DNA of 64,000 bases from Alphaproteobacteria bacterium (lineage in GTDB: Bacteria > Pseudomonadota > Alphaproteobacteria > Rhodobacterales > Rhodobacteraceae), in contig JAAAPD010000011.1 of assembly GCA_009908505.1 (NCBI GenBank), forward strand, positions 20,023-84,022. The letters run 5' to 3'. The first letter of the stretch is position 1. The number at the start of each line of letters is the position of its first letter. The notes below the pieces were generated by a model. It ran no database searches. It was not told the DNA's origin and saw only the letters and a program-made list of their open reading frames with translations. This document shows, one piece after another, positions 55,271 to 62,375 of this stretch. The position numbers and the translations under genes are program-made.

Positions 55271-56065
55271 GTGACCACCCAAGTGACGAAATCGCCCAAG
55301 GATTCCCCCCGGCCGCGCGGCAGCCTGATAACGGGCCTGCGCAACAATTTCATTGCCGGGATCATCGTCATCGCACCGATCGGCCTGACCGTCTGGCTGA
55401 TCTGGACGTTGATTGGCTGGGTCGACGGGTTCGTCTGGCCCTTCGTGCCACAGGCCTATCACCCCGAAGAACTGGTCAATCGCCTGCTGGGCAACGTCAA
55501 CGATTTCGGCCGCGCCGATCCGACCCACCCCAACTACATCGAGGTCAATGTCCGCGGTGTTGGCGTGGTCATCTTCCTGGTTTTCACCTTCTTCGTGGGC
55601 TGGATCGCCAAGGGGCTGATCGGCCGGTCCTTCCTGGCCTGGGGCGAGGGGCTGGTGTCGCGCATGCCGGTGGTGCGCTCGATCTACAACGGGGCCAAAC
55701 AGATCGCCGAGACCGTTTTTGCCCAGACCGAAACAAGTTTCGACAAGGCCTGCCTGATTCAGTATCCGCGCCGGGGCATCTGGGCCATCGGTTTCATCTC
55801 GACCGCGACCAAGGGCGAACTGGTGGAAAAGGCCGAAGCGGGGCCGATGGTGTCGGTCTTCGTGCCGACCACGCCGAACCCGACCTCCGGCTTCCTGCTG
55901 TTCTTTCCCAAGCAGGACGTGATCGAACTGGACATGACCGTCGAGGATGCCGCCAAGCTGGTGATCTCGGCCGGGCTGGTCTATCCGGGCGAAAAGCACG
56001 ACGAGTTGCCCGAGGCGCTGAACCAACTCGCCGACCGGATCGGGCATCACCGCAACGACGATTGA
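55271..56065 (+). CDS. DUF502 membrane protein
   Basis: 264-residue inner-membrane protein with two N-terminal helices (NFIAGIIVIAPIGLTVWLIWTLIGW and VGVVIFLVFTFFVGWIAK) and a cytoplasmic domain bearing the DUF502 phrases SRMPVVRSIYNGAKQI and VFVPTTPNPTSGFLLFFPK. A GTG start is used. The family occurs from Bacteria to plants (COV1-like) and has no firm biochemical function. It stands between psuG and the triplicated small-protein genes. Confidence 0.9.
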   Translation: MTTQVTKSPKDSPRPRGSLITGLRNNFIAGIIVIAPIGLTVWLIWTLIGWVDGFVWPFVPQAYHPEELVNRLLGNVNDFGRADPTHPNYIEVNVRGVGVVIFLVFTFFVGWIAKGLIGRSFLAWGEGLVSRMPVVRSIYNGAKQIAETVFAQTETSFDKACLIQYPRRGIWAIGFISTATKGELVEKAEAGPMVSVFVPTTPNPTSGFLLFFPKQDVIELDMTVEDAAKLVISAGLVYPGEKHDELPEALNQLADRIGHHRNDD

Positions 56066-56151
56066 CCGCGTTTGCCATCTTGACGCTTGAATTCGTCCGC
56101 CCGATGGGCAAGCACACCGCCATCTATTCAGACTTTTTTGGGAATTATCAA

Positions 56152-56373
56152 ATGACTTACATTCGCACACTCTGCGCGGCCTCGCTTGCCGCATCGCTCG
56201 CCGCTACCTCCGCCGCTGCTGGCGGCATGGCCCCGGCAATCGAGATGGAACCGGTCGAGATCGTCGAAGAAACCGGCGGCTCCAGTTCCAACCTGCTGAT
56301 CCCGCTGATCCTGATCGCGCTGATCGCCGCGGCCGCCAGCAGCACAAGTGGCAACAACAACAATATCGACTAA
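56152..56373 (+). CDS. Small secreted/membrane protein, copy 1 of 3
   Basis: 73 residues: a signal-like N-terminus (MTYIRTLCAASLAASLAATS), a short acidic segment GGMAPAIEMEPVEIVEETGG, then a C-terminal hydrophobic helix (NLLIPLILIALIAAAASS) and an Asn-rich end. The acidic segment and helix are nearly identical in two further genes downstream. The product would be a roughly 50-residue peptide anchored in the inner membrane with its N-terminus outside. Unknown function; similar tiny proteins occur in other Rhodobacteraceae as far as I recall. Confidence 0.75.
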   Translation: MTYIRTLCAASLAASLAATSAAAGGMAPAIEMEPVEIVEETGGSSSNLLIPLILIALIAAAASSTSGNNNNID

Positions 56374-56389
56374 GGCCCCAGATCCGTCG

Positions 56390-56411
56390 CCCGCTTCTGC
56401 ACCGAAGCGGG
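56390..56411. repeat. Hairpin after small-protein gene 1
   Basis: Perfect 8-bp arms CCCGCTTC/GAAGCGGG with a 6-nt loop, 16 bases past the stop and without a U-tract. Confidence 0.5.
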
Positions 56412-56452
56412 ACGGCACTTGCAGGCCATACTTGCACTTGAAATGATGAAGG

Positions 56453-56482
56453 AAGGCCGCTGTGCTCAATTGCAGCGGCCTT
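56453..56482 (+). terminator. Intrinsic terminator after small-protein gene 1
   Basis: Perfect 10-bp stem AAGGCCGCTG/CAGCGGCCTT with a 10-nt loop followed by CTTGTC. It separates copy 1 from copy 2, so the copies are probably transcribed separately. Confidence 0.7.
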
Positions 56483-56633
56483 CTTGTCGGCGCGAGACCG
56501 CGCCGCTTTGGTTAGGCCGTCAGAACCCGGTTGCAAAGCGCCAACAGGCGATGCGGCCAGGTCGCAACTTATGTTTCCCTACTCACAGAGTTGGGTTAAA
56601 CTCCAGATTATCATTACTAGCATTGGGGATACG

Positions 56634-56864
56634 ATGAAATACGCAAAACCCGCCGCGATTGCCGCAGTGAGCGCATCGCTCGCCGCCACCTCCGCCGCTG
56701 CTGGCGGCATGGCCCCGGCCATCGAAATGGAACCGGTCGAGATCGTCGAGGAAACCGGCGGCTCCAGTTCCAACCTGCTGATACCGCTGATCCTGATCGC
56801 CCTGATCGCCGCGGCGGCCTCCAGCAGCTCGTCGGGCACCGTGGGCGCCCCGACGCCCGGCTAG
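56634..56864 (+). CDS. Small secreted/membrane protein, copy 2 of 3
   Basis: 76 residues with the same layout as copy 1: signal-like N-terminus (MKYAKPAAIAAVSASLAATS), the identical acidic segment GGMAPAIEMEPVEIVEETGG, helix NLLIPLILIALIAAAASS and a Ser/Gly tail. The DNA of copies 1 and 2 is almost the same from the signal peptide's end to the helix, pointing to recent duplication or gene conversion. Has its own 150-base upstream region. Confidence 0.75.
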   Translation: MKYAKPAAIAAVSASLAATSAAAGGMAPAIEMEPVEIVEETGGSSSNLLIPLILIALIAAAASSSSSGTVGAPTPG

Positions 56865-56970
56865 GTCACGCACAGCCGCATTGCGCAGTCAACTGTCGCA
56901 CCATGGCACCGCGCCGGTCGAGAGCCCCGCGCGAAACCAATTTCTTGTTTTGAGCCTGAGAGTTGGTAGG

Positions 56971-56985
56971 TTAACGTTGCGTTAC
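56971..56985 (+). promoter_or_regulatory. CtrA-like gapped site before small-protein gene 3
   Basis: TTAA-N7-TTAC, the same form as the site at 6658-6672, 24 bases before the start codon of copy 3. Confidence 0.4.
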
Positions 56986-57009
56986 CACCAAAATGACGAG
57001 GGGATTCTC

Positions 57010-57246
57010 ATGAAATACGCCAAACCAGTCACCGTTGCCGCCATGAGTGCCGCAATGACCGCCACCTCCGCCTCCGCCGGCGGCATGGCCCCGGCCATCG
57101 AGATGGAACCGGTCGAGATCGTCGAGGAAACCGGCAGCGGCAGTGCCAACCTGATCATCCCGCTGATCCTGATCGCCCTGATCGCCGCGGCCGCCAGCAG
57201 CACCAGCAATGGTGGCGAGGACGTCATCGTCGAAGGCCCGGTCTAA
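57010..57246 (+). CDS. Small secreted/membrane protein, copy 3 of 3
   Basis: 78 residues: MKYAKPVTVAAMSAAMTATS signal, the conserved GGMAPAIEMEPVEIVEETG, helix NLIIPLILIALIAAAASS and an acidic tail (GGEDVIVEGPV). It is the most diverged copy, mainly in signal and tail, while the acidic segment is unchanged, suggesting selection on that segment. GGGG precedes the ATG. Followed by a hairpin and the 2OG oxygenase gene. Confidence 0.75.
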   Translation: MKYAKPVTVAAMSAAMTATSASAGGMAPAIEMEPVEIVEETGSGSANLIIPLILIALIAAAASSTSNGGEDVIVEGPV

Positions 57247-57258
57247 GACAGGCCAGTC

Positions 57259-57284
57259 GGCCCCCGCCCTTCGAGGCGGGGGCC
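57259..57284 (+). terminator. GC hairpin between small-protein gene 3 and the oxygenase gene
   Basis: Perfect 10-bp stem GGCCCCCGCC/GGCGGGGGCC with a 6-nt loop and no U-tract, ending nine bases before the oxygenase ATG; may act as terminator or leader structure. Confidence 0.55.
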
Positions 57285-57293
57285 GCGACATCC

Positions 57294-57935
57294 ATGCAAT
57301 CCAGTTTTCTCTGTGCGAACCCGTTGGTCTGCGTGCTCGATGACGTCTTCGATGACGCCACGGCCAAGGCCATTATCTCGGCCGGCCAGCACTCGCAAAC
57401 GCGGGCCAAGGTGCAGGGCGCCTATGGCAATCGCGAACATGACGGCCGCACGAACACCCAGGCCCTGATCGACCAATGGTCGCTGCCCGAGGCACGCGAG
57501 GTCTGCGAGCGGATCTCCGACATCGTGCGGCTGCCCCCGGAACATTGCGAGACCGCCAAGATCCTGCGCTACGAGGGCGACCAGAAATTCGACCTGCACT
57601 CTGACGCCTATGACGACATCATGCCCGGCAGCATCGAGGCATTGCAGGCCGGGGGGCAGCGTCTTTTCACCACACTGTGCTACCTGAACGCGCCCGAGGG
57701 CGGCGGTGAAACGGAATTCCCCAAGCTCAAGCTGTCTGTTCAGCCACGGCCAGGGCGCGTCCTGCTGTTTTCGAACACCATTCCGGGCACGAATGCCCCG
57801 CATCCCCACGCGCTTCATGCGGGCCGCTCGATTACTGGCGGCGTGAAATGGGTGATGAGCCTTTGGTGGCGCGAACGCCTTTACCACGTGCCGCGGGACT
57901 ATCCCGAAGAATCGGGCGAGATGCGCCGCGTCTGA
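57294..57935 (+). CDS. 2-oxoglutarate/Fe(II) oxygenase (prolyl 4-hydroxylase-like)
   Basis: 213-residue double-stranded beta-helix dioxygenase. The iron triad is visible as His102 and Asp104 (FDLHSDAYDD) and His175 (HALHAGRSITGGVKW), with Lys185 placed to bind 2-oxoglutarate. Sequence is of the bacterial prolyl 4-hydroxylase/PKHD type, so a protein or peptide side chain is a likely substrate. It lies 47 bases after the third small-protein gene; whether those peptides are substrates is untested speculation. Confidence 0.88.
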   Translation: MQSSFLCANPLVCVLDDVFDDATAKAIISAGQHSQTRAKVQGAYGNREHDGRTNTQALIDQWSLPEAREVCERISDIVRLPPEHCETAKILRYEGDQKFDLHSDAYDDIMPGSIEALQAGGQRLFTTLCYLNAPEGGGETEFPKLKLSVQPRPGRVLLFSNTIPGTNAPHPHALHAGRSITGGVKWVMSLWWRERLYHVPRDYPEESGEMRRV

Positions 57936-57987
57936 CCCGACCAGCGCGAACCGGCGCCGAGCCGCATGGCCAAGCCACAAAGAAAAA

Positions 57988-58010
57988 AACGCCGGCGCAA
58001 GGCCGGCGTT
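57988..58010. terminator. Intrinsic terminator after the oxygenase gene
   Basis: Nine-base perfect stem AACGCCGGC/GCCGGCGTT with a 5-nt loop; an A-run on its left gives a good U-tract only for minus-strand transcription, the plus-strand side being AAGTTATT. Confidence 0.6.
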
Positions 58011-58023
58011 AAGTTATTGAGGC

Positions 58024-58047
58024 AGGTTTCATACAGGCAAGAAACCT
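58024..58047. promoter_or_regulatory. Inverted repeat upstream of the YejA-like gene
   Basis: Arms AGGTTTC and GAAACCT with a 10-nt spacer, about 125 bases before the start codon in an AT-richer stretch; candidate operator. Confidence 0.4.
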
Positions 58048-58171
58048 ATCGAGCAGTGCATCCTTTATAAGCAATCCACCGCCGCGATCCAAGCTAAAAG
58101 TTTGAAAAGGCAAGAACACGCCCTTACGCTGAGCGTCAACGCACCAAGGGAGCAGAGGGATTGTCCACGAA

Positions 58172-59998
58172 ATGAAACCACAGTTTTTCGCATATTTGGG
58201 CCGGGGCGGGGTGCTGGCCGCGCTCGCGCTCGGCGCGTCCACGGCCCTGGCCGAGCCCAAGCATGGCATAGCTATGTATGGCGACCCCGACCTGCCCCCA
58301 GATTTTGATCACCTGCCTTATGCCAACCCGGACGCACCGCGCGGCGGAGAATTGGTCACCGCAAATACCGGCAGCTTCGACAGCCTCAATCCGTTCGTCC
58401 AGAAAGGCTCGGTTCCCTGGCAGGTCCGCTTCCTGACGGGCGAGACCCTGATGGCCCGATCGCTGGATGAACCCTTCTCGCTCTACGGGCTTCTGGCCGA
58501 ATCGGTTGAAACGGGCCCGAATCGGGGATGGGTCGAATTCACCCTGCGCCCCGAGGCGGAATTTTCGGATGGCAGCCCGGTCACCGTCGAGGACGTCATG
58601 TGGTCCTACGAGACACTCGGCACCCAGGGCCACGGCCGCTATGCCGGCTTCTGGTCCAAGGTCGCCGAGATGGAGCAGACCGGGCCGCGCTCGGTCCGCT
58701 TCACCTTCAACACCGAGGATCGCGAACTGGCCCTTCTGGCGGGCATGCGCCCGATCCTGCAAAAGGCCCAATACGACGGCATGGACTTCGCCGAAACCGA
58801 CGGGTTCGAACACATCCCGATCACCTCGTCGCCCTACGTGATTACCGATTACGAACAGGCGCGCTTTGTCGAGTTCACCCGCAACCCCGACTACTGGGGC
58901 GACGGGGTCGTGCCTTTCCGCACCGGCACGCACAACCTCGACACCGTGCGGATCGAGTATTTCGGCGATGCCACCGCCGCCTTCGAGGCCTTCAAGGTCG
59001 GCGAAGTGAATTTCAACCGCGAATTCAACGTCGCCAAGTGGGACAGCCAATACGATTTCGCCGCCGTGCAGTCGGGCGATGTGGTGCGCAACATCCTGCC
59101 CCATTCGCGCCCCTCGGGCATGACCGGCTTCGTAATGAACACGCGCAGCCCGCAATTCGCCGATATCCGCGTGCGCAGCGCCATGCTGCACGCCTTCAAT
59201 TTCGAGTTCATCAACGACGCACTGACCGGCGGGGTGCAGCCGCGCATCACCTCCTATTTCTCCAACTCGCCGCTGGCGATGCAGGACGGCCCCGCGACGG
59301 GCCGGGTGCGCGACTTCCTGGAACCCTTCGCCGACCAGATCCCGGCAGCGGCGCTCGAGGGCTATGCCCTGCCCGTCTCGGACGGGACCGAGCGCAACCG
59401 GGACGGCATTCGCGCCGCGCTGGACCTGATGGAACAGGCCGGCTGGACCGTTCAGGACGGCGTTATGGCGAATGCCGCCGGTGAGCCCTTCACCTTCGAG
59501 ATCGTGCTGGAAAACAACAGCACCGAGAACCAGACCATCATCGACATGTTTGTCCAGTCGCTGGCCCGGCTGGGGATCACGCCCACCGTGACCCTCGTCG
59601 ACAGCGCGCAATACCGCGAACGCACCGACGCTTACGAATACGACATGACCTATTTCCGGCGCGGCCTGTCGCTGTCGCCCGGCAACGAGCAGTACCTCTA
59701 TTGGGGCTCGGAAAATGCCGACACGCCGGGCGGCCGCAACCTTATGGGGGTCAAGTCCGAGGCCGTGGACGCGATGATCGACCGGTTGCTGACCTCGGAA
59801 AGCCAGGACGATTTCCGCGCCGCCACCCGCGCGCTTGACCGGCTGCTGACCTCGGGGCGCTATGCCATCCCGATCTACCAGTGGAATATCAGCCGCATCG
59901 CCCATGACAATCGGCTGCACTACCCCGATACCATGCCGATCTTCGGCGACTGGCCGGGCTGGTTGCCTGATGTCTGGTGGTGGGAAGAAGACAGCTGA
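58172..59998 (+). CDS. Family 5 (YejA-like) ABC transporter substrate-binding protein
   Basis: 608-residue periplasmic oligopeptide-type binding protein with a signal peptide (GRGGVLAALALGASTALAEP). HGIAMYGDPDLPPDFDHLPYANPDAPRGG is diagnostic of the YejA branch (peptide and microcin C-type import). The SBP_bac_5 core follows (VEFTLRPEAEFSDGSPVTVEDV). The yejBEF permease and ATPase genes that normally follow are absent: a terminator and a foreign-looking segment come next, so the protein is an orphan or its partners were displaced. Confidence 0.92.
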   Translation: MKPQFFAYLGRGGVLAALALGASTALAEPKHGIAMYGDPDLPPDFDHLPYANPDAPRGGELVTANTGSFDSLNPFVQKGSVPWQVRFLTGETLMARSLDEPFSLYGLLAESVETGPNRGWVEFTLRPEAEFSDGSPVTVEDVMWSYETLGTQGHGRYAGFWSKVAEMEQTGPRSVRFTFNTEDRELALLAGMRPILQKAQYDGMDFAETDGFEHIPITSSPYVITDYEQARFVEFTRNPDYWGDGVVPFRTGTHNLDTVRIEYFGDATAAFEAFKVGEVNFNREFNVAKWDSQYDFAAVQSGDVVRNILPHSRPSGMTGFVMNTRSPQFADIRVRSAMLHAFNFEFINDALTGGVQPRITSYFSNSPLAMQDGPATGRVRDFLEPFADQIPAAALEGYALPVSDGTERNRDGIRAALDLMEQAGWTVQDGVMANAAGEPFTFEIVLENNSTENQTIIDMFVQSLARLGITPTVTLVDSAQYRERTDAYEYDMTYFRRGLSLSPGNEQYLYWGSENADTPGGRNLMGVKSEAVDAMIDRLLTSESQDDFRAATRALDRLLTSGRYAIPIYQWNISRIAHDNRLHYPDTMPIFGDWPGWLPDVWWWEEDS

Positions 59999-60005
59999 AG
60001 AAACG

Positions 60006-60030
60006 GGGCGTCCGGTGCCGGGCGCCCTTT
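60006..60030 (+). terminator. Intrinsic terminator after the YejA-like gene
   Basis: Arms GGGCGTCCGG and CCGGGCGCCC (one wobble) with a tight TG turn, then TTT, eight bases after the stop. A related sequence recurs at 61645-61673. Confidence 0.65.
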
Positions 60031-60288
60031 ACAGAAAATGATGCAGCTTTTGAAGCATGGGCCTGTTGTAGCGACGCCCTATTGAACAGCAAACCCAAAA
60101 GAAATTTTCGAATGCTGGGAGCGATGCCGGTCGCCCAAGCGGGACCTTGCTGTCATTAAATCGCCGCGTGTGAATGTCCGCTGTGAATGGGTTAGGTTGC
60201 TTGGGGATGCTACCATTTCCCCAAGCTCTCAAGGCATATTGGCAGAGGCGCTTGACACGGCGGCTGCTGAATATGAAACCTCTGTTTC
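60031..60288. other. AT-richer intergenic stretch at the left edge of the inserted patch
   Basis: About 258 bases with lower GC than surroundings, no supported gene, no clear promoter beyond a TTGACA at 60252-60257 without a well-spaced -10. Confidence 0.4.
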
Positions 60289-60894
60289 ATGTCCTTAAGT
60301 GTTTTGCCTGCCGCCGTTCTTAACCCCGACCTGCCATTGGCGTCGGAGTTTTGCCAGCATGGATGTCAGAGCTTTCGTCAGGCTGCCGAATACGTGCAAG
60401 ACCTACCGTATGGGCGAAACAGTGGGTCGCCTGCCTATAAGTCAGTTTTGGCGGACAGACGAGGCACATGTAGTAGCAAACATGCGATTGTCGCCGCTCT
60501 GTCTCACGAGCAAGGTCTGACGGTTCAACTAATCTCGGGCATCTACGAGATGGACGAAGTGAACACGCCGGGCGTAGGTCGTGTCCTTAACTCGGCTGGT
60601 CTTCTTGCAATACCTGAAGCTCATTGCTGGGTCGAATACAACGGAAGCCCTGTGGATCTGACATCTGGCGACGCACAATCTCAACTCAACAAACGAGTGT
60701 TTGTCCATAGAGAAGAAATCTCGCCCGAGCAGACGGGGACCTACAAAGAAAAAGCTCACAAGGGATTCATTTCGGCGTGGCTCGCAGGTCAGCCGCACAT
60801 CGAAATGAATGAGCGAGAGCTGTGGGAAGTGCGCGAGCGATGCATAGCGGCTCTTTCTGAGAGTCACGTCGAAGCCGAAATTCGCCGCATATGA
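60289..60894 (+). CDS. Transglutaminase-like superfamily protein
   Basis: 201 residues. The Cys-His-Asp triad of the transglutaminase/protease-like fold can be read as Cys61 (RRGTCSSKHAIVAAL), His112 (EAHCWVEYNG) and Asp123 (SPVDLTSG), with the right order and spacing. The family includes peptidases, amidases and crosslinking enzymes, so function is open. Codon third positions are much less GC-rich than in core genes, and the gene lies in a patch bracketed by related sequences; recent acquisition is likely. Confidence 0.75.
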   Translation: MSLSVLPAAVLNPDLPLASEFCQHGCQSFRQAAEYVQDLPYGRNSGSPAYKSVLADRRGTCSSKHAIVAALSHEQGLTVQLISGIYEMDEVNTPGVGRVLNSAGLLAIPEAHCWVEYNGSPVDLTSGDAQSQLNKRVFVHREEISPEQTGTYKEKAHKGFISAWLAGQPHIEMNERELWEVRERCIAALSESHVEAEIRRI

Positions 60895-61139
60895 GAAACG
60901 CAGTAAGGCGGGCTCCTAGCCGACTTGCGGCGGTGCAGAACGCGACTTTGGGTTTCAAGGCCCCTGAGGAGTTGCCCGTATGACCACTGTCAGCCCCGAA
61001 GCGGTCACTACGCGAGACGGCGCGGCTGGTAAGAGCGGACCTTCGTGATTGGTAGGTCGCGTGACCGACATGCGGGACAAAGCTGCTATTGCGGGCAAAC
61101 GTGGCATCGGTAAGCTACCGTCGGTGAGAGTGAGGAAGC

Positions 61140-61583
61140 ATGATTGAGATCAGGGAAGCGATGGATGCCGATGCAGCTGAAGCGGTAAACGCCCTGCGCC
61201 GCTCAATCACCGAACTCTGCATTGCAGATCATAAGAACGATCCTGCCGAGATCGAAGGCTGGCTCAGCAATAAGACAGTCGAGACTTGGCGACACTGGAT
61301 CGCGCGAGATGACTCCGTGGTGCTGGTGGCCGAGCGGTACAGGAAGATCATAGGGGTCGGGATGGCTACTCTGAACGGCGACATCCTCTTGAACTATGTC
61401 CATCCCGATGCCCGCTTTGGTGGCGTTAGCAAAGCTATTCTCTCAGGCTTGGAGGACGTCTTGCGCGCGCGTGGCATCCGGCGCTGCCGTTTGGAAAGCA
61501 CCGTTACGGCCCAATCTTTCTACGAAAGCTGCGGCTTCCGGTCAAAAGGCGGTGACGCGCTCCTGCTCTCGAAATCCTTGTAG
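61140..61583 (+). CDS. GNAT-family N-acetyltransferase
   Basis: 147-residue acetyltransferase: the acetyl-CoA loop region appears as LNYVHPDARFGGVSKAILSGLEDVL, preceded by IGVGMATLNGDILL and followed by SFYESCGFR. Substrate unknown. Composition is lower in GC than core genes and it shares the acquired-looking patch with the transglutaminase-like gene, 245 bases away. AGTGAGGAAGC precedes the ATG. Confidence 0.87.
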   Translation: MIEIREAMDADAAEAVNALRRSITELCIADHKNDPAEIEGWLSNKTVETWRHWIARDDSVVLVAERYRKIIGVGMATLNGDILLNYVHPDARFGGVSKAILSGLEDVLRARGIRRCRLESTVTAQSFYESCGFRSKGGDALLLSKSL

Positions 61584-61644
61584 TTGCGGGGCTCATAAGG
61601 GCTCGGTGCGGACTTTCGCCGCAATTGCATCATCTACTGTTAAT

Positions 61645-61673
61645 GGCTGGCCGGTGCCGGGGCGCCCTTTTTA
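61645..61673 (+). repeat. Second copy of the terminator-like sequence bracketing the patch
   Basis: CCGGTGCCGGGGCGCCCTTTTT matches the 60012-60030 sequence with one extra G and a longer T-run. Together the two copies form an imperfect direct repeat around the lower-GC genes. Confidence 0.55.
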
Positions 61674-61686
61674 TCAGCGGCGTGGC

Positions 61687-62310
61687 CTAGACCAGTGACG
61701 TGACCCAAAGGATCGTCGCGTCCTCGGGGCTGAGCGAGATCACGTTGTGGCCCATCCTGGCATCATAATAGGCGCTGTCGCCCCGGCGCATCTCGACCGG
61801 TTCGTAGAACTCGGTATAGAGCCGGATGACGCCGGTCAGCACATAAAGGAATTCCTCGCCGTCATGGCGCACCCAGCCATCGAATTCCGCCATGTCGCGG
61901 GCGCGGACCCGGGCGCGATAGGGCAGCATCCGCTTGCGGGTCAGAACCTCGGCAAGCATGTCGTGCTCATAGGTGGCGGTGGGATGGCGGGTGGCCTCGT
62001 CGGTGCGGGTCACGGCAAGGCGGCCCGTGGCCCTGTCATCCTCGGGCGGGGTAAAAAGCTGCGGCACCGAGATTTCCAGCCCTACGGCCAGTTTCTTGAG
62101 CGCGTCATAGGTGGGCGACATCAGGCCGTTCTCGATCTTCGACAGGGTCGAGCGCGCCATGCCCGCCTGCCGCGCGGCGCGTTCCAGCGTCCAGCCCTGG
62201 GCCTTGCGTACCTCGCGCACCCGCGCGCCCAGATCGACGGGTTTCGCGAACGCTGTCTCACCGGTTTCGCGGGCGATGCTGATAAGGCTCTTGGGGTCCT
62301 GTCCGGCCAT
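61687..62310 (-). CDS. XRE-family regulator with C-terminal cupin
   Basis: 207 residues. An XRE helix-turn-helix occupies residues about 28-85 (VREVRKAQGWTLERAARQAG, ARSTLSKIENGLMSPTYDAL), and a cupin_2 sensor domain the C-terminal half (HDGEEFLYVLTGVIRLYTEF, GDSAYYDARMGHNVISL). This pair is typical of PuuR/HipB-type small-molecule-responsive repressors. It is divergent from the acyl-CoA-synthetase-like gene 65 bases away and probably regulates it. Start at 62310 is preferred over 62355. Confidence 0.9.
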   Translation of the reverse strand: MAGQDPKSLISIARETGETAFAKPVDLGARVREVRKAQGWTLERAARQAGMARSTLSKIENGLMSPTYDALKKLAVGLEISVPQLFTPPEDDRATGRLAVTRTDEATRHPTATYEHDMLAEVLTRKRMLPYRARVRARDMAEFDGWVRHDGEEFLYVLTGVIRLYTEFYEPVEMRRGDSAYYDARMGHNVISLSPEDATILWVTSLV

Positions 62311-62375
62311 GGCTTGTCCTATAGGCAGGCGGCCCGCCGCTTGCAACCGCGCCACTGGGGGGATAGCGCAAGATC

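Noticed and set aside
58009..58269. Minus-strand open frame of 86 codons at the start of the YejA-like gene
   Set aside because: Mostly antisense to the YejA-like signal peptide region; nothing supports translation.
59977..60159. Plus-strand open frame overlapping the end of the YejA-like gene
   Set aside because: Starts inside another gene, crosses its terminator, and has no ribosome site.
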